Positions 12,300-23,915 of a stretch of 64,000 nucleotides of DNA are shown here, piece after piece. The notes under the pieces were generated by a model. The model was not told where the DNA came from and ran no database searches. It saw only the letters and a list, made by a program, of their open reading frames with translations. How positions within the stretch are numbered: position 1 is the first letter of the stretch; each line of letters begins with the position of its first letter. This DNA is from Eutreptiella sp. 'Long Island Sound 2002' (lineage: Eukaryota; Euglenozoa; Euglenophyceae; Eutreptiales; Eutreptiaceae): positions 140,651,596-140,715,595 of the forward strand of contig OZ038381.1 of the NCBI GenBank assembly GCA_964036045.1, given 5' to 3'. Both the position numbers and the translations under genes were made by a program.

Positions 12300-14575
12300 A
12301 GCGCCAGAGAGACCGGACGCCCCGGACCGGATCGTCCTGGGCGGACGAAGCAGCAGCTGCCGCTGCCCCCCGGACTGGAGCATTCAGGGACCAGTGGCGG
12401 TGGATGCGCAGGACAGGAACAACCGGCGCCGAACAAGCAGCAGGGGCCACGGGGAACCAGAGAAGCAGCAACGAGGACGAGGCCGTGGAGATGCAGCGAA
12501 GCGGAGCGGAGGACGAGGCCGGGGGGAAGCGGAGAAAACAAAATTAGGACAAGTCCAAGGTGAAGCAGCGAGGCACAGAAGTGGACGAGGACGGGGGGAG
12601 GAGGTGGAGCAGCCAAGGGGACGAGGCTGAGGAGAAGCGGCGGAGCAGCGAAGAGGAGGAGCTGGAGGAGATGCAGAGTAGAGGTGACCAAGATGAGGCG
12701 GAGCACAAGCAGCCAAGAGCAGACGAAGACAAGGAGTGCCCGGGACTGGAACATCCGGGGCAAAAAAAGAAGGAGCGGCAGAAGCGAAGGGACCACAAAA
12801 TGCGGAGAAAGGAGTCGTGACGCCCCGGACTGGGACATTAGGGGCGGAACACCCAGCAGGGGCCGCCACTTCTCGGACTGGAACATCTTGGGACAAGTGG
12901 CAGCCAGACGCCCCGGACGGGCCATTCCGGGACGGAACAAGGAGCAGGGGCAGCCGCCCCCCGGACTGGAGCATCCGAGGACAAGCGGTGGCCGATCGCC
13001 ACGGACAGGATCATTGGCAACGGAGAGCAAGAGAAGCGGCCACGAGGGCGGCGCAGAGGAGATGCAGCGAAGCGAAGGGGAGCACGAGGACGAGGAGAAG
13101 CAGAGAAACCAAGATGAGGACAAGGCTCAGGAGATGCAGCGATGCACACAAGTGGACGAGGACGCGGGGATGAGGTGGAGCAGCCAAGCGGACGAGGCCG
13201 AGGAGAAGCAGTGGAGCAGCGACGAGGGGGAGCCGGAGGAGATGCAGTGACGAGTTGACCAGGACGAGGCCGTGGACACGCAGCCAAGAGCAGACGAAGA
13301 CATGGAGTACCCAAGACTGGATCATACGGGGCTAAAAAAAGAAGGAGCGGCCGAAACAAAACAACAGCAAAATGCGGAGGAAGGAGGCCCGACGCCCCGG
13401 ACCGGAACATCCCGGGCGGAACAAGCAGCAGGGGCCGCCGCCCCCCCGGACTGGAGCATCCGCGGACAAGTGGCTGCCAGACGCCTCGGACAGGTGCATC
13501 GGCGACAGAACAAGGAGCAGGGGCTCCCCCCGGACTGGATCATCCGGGGACAAGCGGCGGCCGAACGCCAAAGACTGGATGTTCTGGGGTGGAGCAAGCA
13601 GCACGAGCCGCCGCACCCCGGACTGGATCATCCAGGGACATAGGGCGGCCAGACGCCCCGGACTGGAACATCCGGGGTGGAACAGGCAGCAGGAGCCACC
13701 GCACCCACGACACGATAGTCGAGGGACACGTGGTGGGCAGACGCCCTGGACTGGAGCTTCTGGGGCAGAACAAGAAGGAGCGGCCACAACCACCGGGGCC
13801 GGGGAAAGATGGTTTGCCGCCCCAGGCAGGAATGCCCGGGGCGGATCAACCAGAAGGGGTCCCCACCCCCCGGGCTGGAGCGTCCAGAGGAAAGTGGCGT
13901 CCAGAGGCGAAGGAAACAGGAGGCGGAGACCAAGGTGCTGCAGCGAGGGAGACAAGACTGAAATCAACGCAAAGGAGAAGGCCGAGGAAATGCAGGGAGG
14001 CAGAGAACTGGCGAGGCCGAGGAGACTCAGGGCAGCAAAGATGAGGACGTGGCTGAGTCGAAGCAGAGAAACAGACCTATGGATGAGGCCGGGTGGATGC
14101 AGAGAAGCAGCAGTGAGAAAAAGGCCAGGGTACAGCAAAGAAGCGGAGATCAGATGGAGGCCGCGGAGAGGTAGTGCAACCATGGGGAGGACAAGGCTAT
14201 GGTGATGCAACGAGGCAAACAAGAGGCCGAGGCCGAGGTGATGGAAAGCAGCAGCCAAGAGGACGACGCCATGGAGATGCAGTGCAGCAGCCAAGAGGAG
14301 AAGCCTGTGGTGATGCACTGATGCAAATCCTGGACAAGGCCGTGGTAATGCAGCGAAGCGGAGATGAGGCCCAGGACTGGATAATCAGGGGCAAAAAAAA
14401 AGGAATGGCCGTAGCACGGCGGGACCAGTAACCGGTGAAATCAGACCAGACGCCCTGGACTGGATCATCCGGAGCGGAACAAGCAGCAGCAGCCGCTGTC
14501 CCCTGGACTGGATCATCCAGGGACAAGTGGCGGCCTGGCGCCACGGACTGGATAATTTGGGGCTGGCAGCCTGTC
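12300..14575. repeat. Higher-order G/A-rich repeat with CCCCGGACTGGATCATCC units
   Basis: Two kinds of block alternate. One is a run of degenerate 39-85-bp units centred on CCCCGGACTGG(A/T)(A/T)CATCCGGGG and followed by CAAGCAGCAGGGGCC-like words. The other is a GAGGACGAGGCCGAGGAGAAGC-like block. CAGCCAAGAGCAGACGAAGA recurs at 12,710 and 13,281, giving a ~571-bp higher-order unit; a third, more diverged unit follows to 14.5 kb. Open frames here are compositional. Confidence 0.7.
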
Positions 14576-14844
14576 CGCACAAGAGCTTGGCTCGACAGGC
14601 CGCACTGAGGTGGGCTCTTGACCGGGTATAGCAGGCCAGACGTGAGTGCTGGTAGCTACGCCTCTCCGCACCCCCACCATGCATGAGTCACTCGTACCGC
14701 AGGTGGGACATGTAGGGTGAAGTGGTGCACCCGACGCCACCCACCGAGGTAAACCAAGGGCGGAGACACACACACAACAAGGAGGGCATCAACATGGACA
14801 TCATGACGCAGGCTGGGTACAACAACAGACCACTCCATCCATCC

Positions 14845-15275
14845 GAGCCCTAGCAGGGGTACGTGTAGTGGCGTCCCTGCTAGGCCACAGCGGCAAACAA
14901 AAAAGAAAAACCACACGCGCTGTGTTCTTGTGCCCAAACACAGGTGGATCACATGGACTGCCCACCCCGCATGACTCAGGGCGCCAATCACACACACAGC
15001 AGCACGCCCAAGCCAGGTATGGGGGAACAGCAGAAAGAAGGTCCCTCGGCCATGAGTGGCGAGGGACGAATATCAGAAGGGCAATCTGCCATAGGAGGTA
15101 TTCAAGACAAAGTCAAGGACGGCAAGACAGCATGCGGTGCAAGCATACAGAAAAAGGAACACAACTCACCTCCAAGCCCTAGTGGGGGTATGTGTAGTGG
15201 CGTCCCTGGTGGGCAACAACAGCCTGGGCACGCTGTGCTCACGTGCCAATACATAGGTGGGCCAGAGGGGCCATG
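14845..15275. repeat. ~330-bp spaced direct duplication
   Basis: AGCCCTAG(C/T)(A/G)GGGGTA(C/T)GTG and the following AGTGGCGTCCCTG occur near 14,845 and again near 15,174. Both are followed by a CTGTG(T/C)TC...GTGCC(A/C)A-like word. Only two copies are seen. Confidence 0.6.
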
Positions 15276-16250
15276 ACTTGGGAAAAGTGGCCAGAGGATC
15301 CAGACAGGAACGTGCGGGGGAGAACGCGCCGAGTGCGCGGAAGAAGGGGAGTGGATAGGAGCAACCCCACGAAGTCCTCCCCGGATGAGGATCCTGTGGG
15401 CCCGCGCCACGGGGTTGCTGGCGGCCTGGTGGGTCATAAACACAGGATGACGGATGGGATGGGGGCACGGGGCTAGGACAGGGGTGTGGCACGGGCTACA
15501 CTACGGCTTCAAGGGATTTGGAAACCACGGGACGCGGGGATTCGGCCAGTGACGGGATGTGGCGAAGGCGAACGGGACATGGGATGGGATGGGAGGCGGA
15601 TAGCGCCAAGCAACAGCCCCGTGGGATTGGAAAACCAGTCGCCATGGAGTGGTGAACCATGGGCCAACCATGGGGAGCTTGGCAACGGGAAGTCACGAAA
15701 ATGCCCTGAACTCCAGGACGGCCCTGAGGTCTCCGCAGGGGTGAGGGTTGACCCTGAGGTTCCCGGGTCAATGGCCTGAGTACACGTAGGTTCACGCGTG
15801 AGCGGGACCAGGGGGACCGTGGGAAAGGGTCGCCCTCTGGCCTCTGGCCGGGGATGGACAACACCCAAGTGCATCCGGGAGCTGAGTGGGTACTCCAACG
15901 CGTGAGGGATGGGGAGTGGTGGAATGTGGTTGAGAGAGAGAAATGCTGCCCTGTCGGTGACGGTTATCCACAGGAACCCCGCCTGCAGGCACCCGAAAGG
16001 CTGTGCTAGGGGGGCAAGGCCGGAGGATCCTTCAATGGGTGACCGGAAGGAGCTGAGACCCTGAGGACAGCAACTGAAGGGAATCTACCGCCGGTCACGC
16101 CCCAAGGGAACCTGTTTGAAGTTCTCGGACGTGAGGTGAGACAGCGGTCGCCAGGGGAACTGATAATGGAGAGCTCTCCTTCCCGCCAGAGGCGGCCACC
16201 ATGTAAAACAAACAAGGAGATGTCAGATGAGGCTGCGGACGCGGCCGCCC
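15276..16250. other. Unassigned spacer
   Basis: This is G-rich mixed sequence with a short GGGAT run near 15,583-15,600. No gene, RNA or clear tandem period is seen. Confidence 0.4.
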
Positions 16251-16269
16251 TTACTTACTTACTTACTTT
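16251..16269. repeat. (CTTA)n microsatellite at the 3' edge of the minus LINE
   Basis: About four CTTA units are seen, which read (AAGT)n in the LINE sense. They directly follow the last recognisable RT codons of the minus-strand LINE, a position typical of a LINE tail, although here RT is incomplete. Confidence 0.75.
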
Positions 16270-16996
16270 GGTGGTGGCGCAAACTACGTGCCGCCAGTTG
16301 GCTGGCTGCGCTCAGTCCCCCCTTTTGTAGAGCTAGGGGGTGGACTAGGCTGGCCCTGGCGGGGATGATGGGCGTAGTGCCCGTGACAATGTCTCATAGG
16401 CGGGTTGCCAGGCGGCGCTTGACGGGCAGGGTGAGTCATTGGTACGCATCGACCGGCACCCCGTCGATGCCTGGCATAACCCTCTTCTTCAGGCGGTCCA
16501 GGGCGTGTTGGATTTCCGGGATGTTGAGGGTGGCGAGTTCCTCTTTTGTGGGCCAAATGTCATAGACGAGCTGTTGGAGTGTGAGGTCCGGCGGTGTTCC
16601 CGTGCGGTTGGTGTTACGTTCCATGCTGCACGCCTGTGCTGCCTGGCGCATGGGGGTGGTGAGTGTTGGTGCATCGGGGCGGCGTATGATTGCGTGCAAG
16701 GCCCTGTCATACTTGTGCCAGGCGCCGTGGTTGTCTTCGGATGGGAACCGTAGCGCGGGTCGGAGGGTGTTGTCTGTTATGGTGGCTGCCGTTTGGGGTA
16801 GGTTCGGTATGATGAGGGCAAAATACAGGCGTCGTGCGGGTGGAAGGTCCCTGTAGGTTGCCTCGTGGACATGCACAGTGGTTGTGTCCCCGTAGCAAGT
16901 GTTGATGCGGGAGGGATGGGTGCCAGCCTGGTGGCGGTAGTTGGGGGGTGTGCTGGTGAGTCCTGCTGTGAGGTCGGTGAGGCCCAGTTGGTGCAT
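16251..16996 (-). pseudogene. LINE endonuclease-RT linker and RT start, truncated, minus copy
   Basis: The frame at 16,436-16,996 runs from MHQLGLTDLTAGL through SRINTCYGDTT to PEIQHALDRLKKRVMPGIDG, which is the LINE RT entry motif (KAPG.DG..). A stop follows DAYQ. Degenerate RT then continues: RLWDIVTG-like DIVTGTTP, VHPL, NWRHVVCATTK (compare NSRPTVCAVTE in the plus copy). It ends at the (AAGT)n tract, so the catalytic motifs are absent. Confidence 0.7.
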
Positions 16997-17059
16997 GGTG
17001 ACCCGGACGGCAATGTCGGTTGCTGTGGCTGGGCCGGTGCGGCCGTCATCGGGGGGGGG

Positions 17060-17640
17060 CGGCGTTTACATCGCCGATGATGATGGTGCGCGCTAAGAGG
17101 GAGTTACGGCGGTATGCCGGGTTAAGGGCGTCCAGGAAATCCTGCCGAATGGGGCGTGCATGAGCAGCACGTTGAGCTGCCGTCCAGGCCCAACGCACTC
17201 GTACCCTCCGAGGCGGCCCCCTACTCCGAGGTTTGGGTGGGCGTATACCGTGACCGATGTCTTGTGGTAGAGGGGCACCCCTTGCTGCCAGTGGACGTGG
17301 TATTTGGTCCCCTCTTGTCCAAGACCGGCGCTGGTTCGGGCTGGTCTGCCCTGCGAAGGGCCTGTTCTAGGAACCGGAGGAGGTCTGCGCCTTGGGGTTG
17401 TGGCCCGGGCATGGCTTGCAGTGTGGTGGCCTTGCTGTGGTCGTAGGTGACCGCGGGCTCGTTGAGGACGTTGATGCGGGTGTGGGCTTCCGTGAGTGCT
17501 GGCTGCTTGGGACCGGCGGTCGTGGTGATGGGTTGTCTCCGGCCCGAGTCCCATCAGGCGTCGAGGATGCCAATGACGTGCGGAGCTGCGCTGTGGAATT
17601 CGCCCGTAAATGAGTGCCAGTGTGGTGCTCTGTGTCGGGG
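17060..17640 (-). pseudogene. LINE APE-type endonuclease, broken, minus copy
   Basis: Recognisable segments on the minus strand are TKYHVHWQQGVPLYHKTSV, GRLGGYECVGPGRQLNV followed by LLMHAPFG, and, after a frameshift, RTIIIGDVNAAPP near 17,060-17,095. The last matches the conserved GD.NA block of apurinic-type endonucleases. Reading continues into the linker that precedes RT. Frame changes make it non-functional. Confidence 0.65.
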
Positions 17641-17850
17641 GTGCACATTTACATGGCAACCATCTGCCGACCGTTTTGGTCCCGCCAGAGCTCGACCGTT
17701 TGCCCCCCCTTCTTGTCGTCGGGGGTGGCTGGGTCCCATTTGACGTGGAACTTGTATCCCTGGTGTACCCCCGTGACGTGGTACCAATGTGTGACCTCGC
17801 CCGCGGCCTCTGCGAACTTGAAGGGCAGTTGAACTCGGGCCCCCGACTCG
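17640..17850 (-). pseudogene. Small beta-barrel-like module between ORF1 and endonuclease, minus LINE
   Basis: The minus strand reads VQLPFK...THWYHVTGVHQG, then YKFHVKWDPATPDDKK; after a one-base frameshift at a G7 run (17,703-17,709 as C on plus) it continues as QTVELWRDQNG. The spacing of W, VKWD and EL resembles chromo/Tudor-type barrels. The same block occurs in the plus copy at about 52,610-52,800. The fold assignment is an inference from pattern only. Confidence 0.4.
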
Positions 17851-17999
17851 AAGTCGGGGTATACGGCGGCGGCTTCCTCCTTGGTCCAACATTTTGGCTT
17901 GGGCTTTGATGCGGGTTTGGGCTCTGCAGGGGCTGTTTGTTTCCTCGTACCATAGCGTTACCGAGTATATGGCCGCCATCTTTGGGGTGCTGCGCTCTG

Positions 18000-20900
18000 G
18001 GGTTGTTGCGCGGGCGCGTGGCCTGGTGTGAACACAGGGTGATCAGGGGTGGCTGGGACGTCGGGTTTGGACCTGGGAAAAGCGTCAGTCAGCTGGAACA
18101 CTTGCTTGGTCATGAGGCCGAGCGTCTCCTCGGCCGCCTGCAGGCTTCAGGTGGGTCTGTGGGCCAGTTGAGTAGCCGCTGGCCGGCCTGTGCCCCGTGG
18201 CGGCTCATGCCGGCCGCGAGGCGGGCGGCGTGGCGCGTCCACATGGGGACGCGTTCTGGGTGGAGGGGGCCCCCTGGCACCCTCTGTGCTCATAAGAGGG
18301 CGTTGTGCGCGCTTCCCACGCTGGCTCTGGGGTGTGGAAAACGCGGGCCGCGAGTCGCAGGCGTTTCCCGCCGCGTGGTGGGGGCAGTACCTCATCGTCG
18401 AGGGCGAGCGCTGTCGCCTGCCTGCCCTTTCCCTGGTTGTTCCACTCCACTGTCCACCAGGGGTCCCGGTGCTTGAGGACGTGTACTTCTGTGGTGGTCA
18501 GGACTGGGTGCATTGTCTCCCAGCCGACAAGCTGGACAGGGCGGACCACATGGTGGGCCTTTAGCGGCGCTCACATGAGGAGGACCTGGTCCATGTTCTC
18601 CGTGATAGGTCCCGGGCTGGGGGCGTCTTGTGCTGCCTGGGCTAGGGTTGGAGAGGGGTGGTCCTCCCAGAGGCGGGAGGCGGCCGCCGTAGCGTACATA
18701 GCTGCGACCAGGACGTGCTCCGTGAGGCCCTTCCACCACCAGGTCGTTTTCCGCTTCCAGGTCTCGGGGGAAAGTGGCCTCCGCCTTTAGGGTGAAGAGT
18801 GCATTTGGGTCCCAGAGTGGCATGTGTCGGCTCATCTGGCGGGCGCCCGTCGGACGGGGCGTGTAGGGGGCACCTCGGGAAGGGGACGGCCGCACTGCCA
18901 GGTGTTCAACGAGGTTGAGCGGTCGGGCGTGGTGGCGGTCCGCCGCGGGCAGGTGGTAAGGGTGCGGGTCCCCAGGTATGTTGCCGAGGTATATGCCCCC
19001 TCTTTGGGTGGGTGTGGGCAGGAGTTGTTGCAGGGCACCTGCACATGGGGGCGCGCAACGGGGGTTGCAGTTGGTGCACTGGGCTGTTATGCGGTGTGGC
19101 ACCGCGTAAATGGTGAAGGGTCCCACCGTGCGTTGGACGTGATGGGGGATGATGGTGCGGAGGCCTGCCAACCGTGCTGTGTGGCATTTGCAATGGTACA
19201 CCCAGACCGTATCCTCCAGCGGCCTTTTGAAGCGCAACTTTCGGGCCAGCTGGTCCATGGTGCTTTTGTGGGTGGCTACGGTGACTGTGCCAGGCCCAGC
19301 GCTAATGCGTGGGAGCACGCTGCTTCGGTGCTGTACCGTGCCTCGTCTGCGGGTTGCTTGGAGGGTGGTGCTGTCGGCAGGAGGGGGCTCGTATAAGGTG
19401 GGCCTTTTGGGTGGGGCCGGGCGGATGTGCAGCGGATGCCTCGACTCTGGTCTTCGGTGGTGTCGCGCTGGCTGGAGACCAGGGTAGGTGGTGAAGGTGT
19501 ATATGGTGGTCGGGGAGCGCTCTTGTGTGGCGTGGGGGTAGTAGTTGTCGTGGCCTGTGTTGTGTGGACCATAATGTTTGGTGCTTATATGTCGTAGTGG
19601 AGCGTGGTGCTGGGGAGCTGTCCAATGAGGCACGCTTTTGTGTCTTCTCCTATTGGTGCGGTGTCGTGGGGCACCAGGATGTGGACAGCCCCCTCATCGT
19701 GCGTAGGTACGCTGGGGTCTGGTAGCGGTGGGTGGATGGGGCGTCCCCTGAAGTATGAGAATGCCGGGTTGTGGCGTGACGCTGCCTCTTTGATGACGAC
19801 GGGTGCCCATTTGGGTGGTGCCCCTACTTGCCTGGCCATGGTGGCGATGGCGCGGGTGATCGCTGTGAGTCCCGGGACGAGGCCAGGTTGGTGGACTGGT
19901 GGTTCGAGGCCCTCGTCTGGCGTGGGGTACTGCCACCACAGGGTGTAACGGTTTTGCGTGTGATCATGGGGGATGTGCACGAGGCCTTAGTGGCTGGAGA
20001 GGGATGTCTTGAGGGCTTCCGCTGCCACCCGGTGGAGGGTGCGTGTATAGGTCCAGACCCCGGTGGGGGGGGCTGTCCCGGTGTGGGATTCGGCCTTGGT
20101 GGGGGGCGGCTGTAGGGTGTGGCTGGTGAGGGAAGGCTTTTGCAGCCCTTCGTGCAGGATGGTACACACGTATGATCATCTGTCTGTCCACCCTTGCCGG
20201 GCTTCTTCCGTGTGTGTCCCTGCTGGCAGGTATACGATGATCCCGTGCCGGGGATGCGACCCTGGTACCGCGGTTGGGGGTGTCCTGTGTTCATGGGTGT
20301 GTAACCACACTGCGGTGTCCGCGTTTGTCGTCACGTAGTCCTCTTCCTCCGTGGTGTGGATGTTTCCGATGACGGCATCTCCTACCAGGGTGAGGAGGAG
20401 GTGTGTGCCGGGGGGGTGTGCATGAGTCTCTGCGTCCCGGAACCGCAGATACGTGAGCGCCGTGGCACCAGGGAGGATTCCTTCGCACGTGAAGGTGCCT
20501 TTGGGCGATGCCAACTGCAGGGGCTGCGTGCGGCATCCCCGCATGTCGTTAGTGGCGTGGTGGTCGTGGGGGGGGTGACACTTGTTGAGTCGGTGCGGCA
20601 TTTGTTTGGTGGCGGCCGTGGGGGGGTCACATTTGTGTTTATCCGGGGAAGATGTGTCTGGGTCGTCCTCCTGGGGCTGCGTCAGGGGCATCGGTTGTGC
20701 ATTAGGGGCGGCGTCGAGCAATCTGCTGTGCGTGAGGATGTAGGAGCCTGCGGGGCTGAGCCGGAGGAGGATGCTCCATTTCCCCTTCTACTCTGGGAAC
20801 CACTGGTGGGGTTCACTCTGTGGTCTGTGGAGGGTGACGTGGTGGCTCGATCTCCAGCTCTGGTAGGCAAGGAGGCTGAGCATGGCGTCTTTTTGTGGGT

Positions 20901-21540
20901 CCTCTACGTTCTCCATGTACGCAGTCATGTCCGTGACGTCGACGGCGTACTCATCCTCCCATTCTTGTGTTGGACTGCCAGGAGGGCAGATGACCGTGTA
21001 TCTGTGGAGTTCTTGCCCCGTAATGTCGGGAAGGTCGCGCTCGAGGGATGCCTGCCACTCGGTTGGGCCCTTACTGGCCTCGTGCATGAGGTGGTGGTGC
21101 TGTAGGGCGCTGGACAGGTGTGTCCAGGGTGCCTGCTCTCAGGGTGGGGGCCGCGGGGAGCCGGCGCAGTCTGGGTCCGCAGGGTTGTTTGCCCTCGGCC
21201 AGGGTTTCGGCGGGTGTTGGTCCCCGTGCTGCTCGGTGTTGCCCGTGTGTTGGAGCTCCAGTTCCAGTAGGCTTTTGATGTACAGGGCCTTGCGGTCATC
21301 GAGGGTGGCTGTGTTTTGGGGTACTGCCTTGTTGTGCGGCGGCTGCGCCAAGCCGGTGTCAGGGTTGTGTGTGGCGGCTGGTGTGGGGTCGCGGGTCGGT
21401 TCTTGGTGGAGCGCGCGGTTCGGCGGTTGGTTGTGTTTGGTGGTTTGGTTGTGACTCGTGGTCGCTCGCTGGGCGCGGCCTGGGCCTGCAATTTTGTCCT
21501 TGGATGCGGCTTGGGCTGTGGCTGGCGGTGGGCACTTGGC
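18000..21540 (-). pseudogene. LINE ORF1-like protein, broken, minus copy
   Basis: Pieces in different frames align by eye with the plus copy. At 20,788-21,087 is LLAYQSWRSSHHVTLH. At 20,176-20,721 is HLLLTLVGDA...TEEED. At 19,585-19,980 are TLWWQY and HDEGAVHILVPHDTAPI. At 18,392-19,633 are LPRIS, DTVWV, VGPF, a Cys cluster C-x2-C-x3-C-x3-C near 19,045-19,080, and GGIYLGNIPGD. I do not recognise a known ORF1 type: there is no evident RRM and no canonical CCHC knuckle. Conservation between two diverged copies suggests the modules were once under selection. A role in RNA binding is an inference. Confidence 0.6.
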
Positions 21541-21542
21541 CG

Positions 21543-22335
21543 CACCTAGGATTTTATGGGGTCCAAAAATCCCAAAACCAGCTAAAGTCAGAAATACTAC
21601 TTTTTTTGTCAAAGTATACCATAGAGAGCATATTTTCCGGAGTTAGCCCCCCCCCCCACCCTCCAAATTGGAAATTTTCCAGCCCCTAGATCGACAATGC
21701 AGGCTTGATTCCATCCGAAATTGGCCGTATCCGAGAAATATGACATTCACCACCTAGTTGCGAATAGCAGCTTTTGTATAGCTCAAACCATACATGTTTG
21801 TTTTTGGCAAGAAATACGGTTTTTTGGTGATGGCGGCTCCAAACACGCAATAAGTTGCTCTAAAACCCTGCAAAACACGTCTTTCTGAGTCCACCACACT
21901 CAAAATGGGGTATGGGGCCCTACAACTGACCACTCATGCCCCAAAAATGCTGTTTTAGGCCAAAAGATTGGCTTTTTTTGGGCAAAAAAAGCTGTTTTTT
22001 GGTGATTGTGGCTCCGAAACCCTTAGTCATTTGCTCCAAAACACTGCAAAACGCGCTTCTTCCAGTCAGACACCCTCAAAAAAAAGTATGGGGCCCTACA
22101 TGTGACCACTCAGGCCCCAAAAACACTGTTTTACGCCAGAAAATGTCTTTTTTTGGCCATTTTTGTCCAAAAAATGCGTTTTTTTGGTGATGGCGGCCCT
22201 GAAACCCTTGATTGTCTGCTCCAAAACCTTGCAAAACACTTTTCCTTGAGTCCAGCACCCTGAAAATAGGGTATGGGGCCTACAACTGACCACTCCGGCC
22301 CCAAAAACGCTGTTTTAGGCTACAAAATGGTGTCT
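21543..22335. mobile_element. Probable TIR-family element (copy 2), right end not found
   Basis: The left end CACCTAGGATTTTATGGGG, then TCCAAAAATCCCAAAACC, matches the right end of the 9,955-10,601 element read in reverse. The interior is a 175-185-bp tandem repeat: TTTTTTGGTGAT(G/T) anchors have their GGTGA at 21,826, 22,001 and 22,186. Units contain CCAGCACCCT(C/G)AAAA, the complement of the GAGGGTGCTGG word in the 38-40 kb satellite. I cannot find a matching right terminus, so the right boundary is only where the repeat stops. Confidence 0.55.
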
Positions 22336-23915
22336 GGGCCCTCCAGGGGTATGCAACCTGGTGCGGGGGGGGTACAGTGTGGTGGTGGCGTGGCAGTGTC
22401 ACTTGCGGGGAGAATTTCCGGTGAGGTGCGGGTGAGCGGGGGGAGGGGCGCGGCTGTGTTCTCCGGTCCATTGGCCGCCGGGGATCCCTGTGTCGTGGCG
22501 CTCGGGGTCCATTGGGGTGCAGTGTGTGGGATTGGAGTGCCGCAACCATGGAGGGGTGGTCTCGTGGTGTCTGAGCGTGATAGTCCACGATATAATGTGT
22601 GCGGGGGGGGGGCAACCGCTGCCTGCTGGCCGAGCGCGGGCCGCCGCGTTCCTGGGGTCCGCGGGCTGGTGTGTCGCGGTGTAGCGGGTCTGATGTGGCC
22701 CCGGTGTAGTGCTTGCGGGTGGTGAGTGGCTGTGTCTGGTTTGGGCGTAACATTTCCATTGTGTCGGGCGGCCTTGAGCTATGGTTTGCCGCTGGCCCGT
22801 GGCAGGCCACCAGTTGGCAGTCGGTGCCGGGGCCTCACGTTTGGTCGGTCCTCCCTTGTGTCTCCCCTGTGTGTCCCGCTGGGGCCCCTGGTCGCTGGGC
22901 TGTGTGGTGGTATGGTTGTGTGACGCTTCCGGCGTGTGCTGGTCGTCTGTGGAGGGTGCGGTGGGCTGCAGTGGCGCGGCGTGTGGCAGTGTCGCCCGTG
23001 GGGTCCTCGATGGCGTGTTGTGCGCTATCCTTGGCGCCTCTTCTTGGTGGTCCGCTGTGGGTGGCCTTGTGCTTGGCAAATCCTGGGAGGTTTGAGGTTT
23101 GAGGTTTGATTTTGCGGGTACTAGACGCCTTTCGGCCCCAGGGGCCCACCTGGTCGGGCCAGGTGATATCCTCCCCACCGGGTCCTAGTCGGGGGCCCTC
23201 CAAGACGCACCTCCTGCCTGGTGGCGGAGTCCCCCCAGGTTCACAGGGCTCGGAGCCCCGTCCTTCCCCGGCTTCCCCGTTTCGCCACTCCCTGATCAGT
23301 GCATCAATTCGCAGCCGTGGCTGCGGGCGCTTACCCACCGCGTTGCCCCCCTAATGCGTGGTCGCCCCGGGCGCCGGCGCCCCCGGGCCCGTGCTACTGG
23401 CTTGCTGCCAGTGGGACCCCCTTGGGCGGGCGCGGAGGCTGCCTAGCCTAGGGGTTGCGGCGTGGCGCAATGCGCCACTACTGCCTTGGCGGGTGCAGTG
23501 CCCCGTCCGTGTGTGCACTGCGCTCGCGGCCGGTTCGGGGGGCTCGGGCCGGTAGCTGGTGTTGTGTCTCTCCCGTTTACCCCTTCCCGCCCCGTGTGTC
23601 CCGCGCTGCGTGTGGCGGGCTGTCCCGTCCGGGTGTCCCGTACCCTCGCTCGCTGATACGCCATTCCACGCGGTCTGTGCGTTCCGCGAGCTCGGTCCGG
23701 TTGCCCTTCTGTTAGTCCCCGCGTGCCCTTTGCGTGTGTGTGCGCTCGTGCTCCCGCGGCGTCTGCTCCCCCCCCACCCCTGGGTGGTGTGGCGTGCGCA
23801 CCTCGCGCGCTCCCGGCACTGGGCGCTGGTAGGGCCGTTCCACGTGGTCCGTGCCCCTCCGCGTGTCCTGCCCCGGTCCCTTGCTCGGTCTGGCGTGCTT
23901 GGGGGGGGGCGGTCC
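22336..23915. other. T/G-rich, A-poor spacer, possibly LINE 5' sequence
   Basis: The plus strand is G/T/C-rich, as in the LINE antisense strand at 16.3-21.5 kb. It could be the continuation of the LINE 5' region beyond the TIR element. Its minus-strand frames give A/P/T-rich text without motifs. From about 23,400 the sequence starts to resemble degenerate units of the following satellite. Confidence 0.35.

Larger units (their letters stand above)
16251..21542 (-). mobile_element. Decayed LINE-type retrotransposon, minus strand
   Basis: Read on the minus strand, the order is ORF1 (21.5 to about 18.0 kb), a small barrel-like module, an APE-type endonuclease with GDVNA, and the start of RT. In translation it is collinear with the plus copy at 48.96-54.71 kb. 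The copies are diverged, so they are either old or represent two subfamilies. Several frameshifts, many at C/G runs, break every ORF. Relative to the plus copy, about 450 bp between endonuclease and RT is deleted. At the 5' side it is bounded by the TIR-like end at 21,543. Confidence 0.8.
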
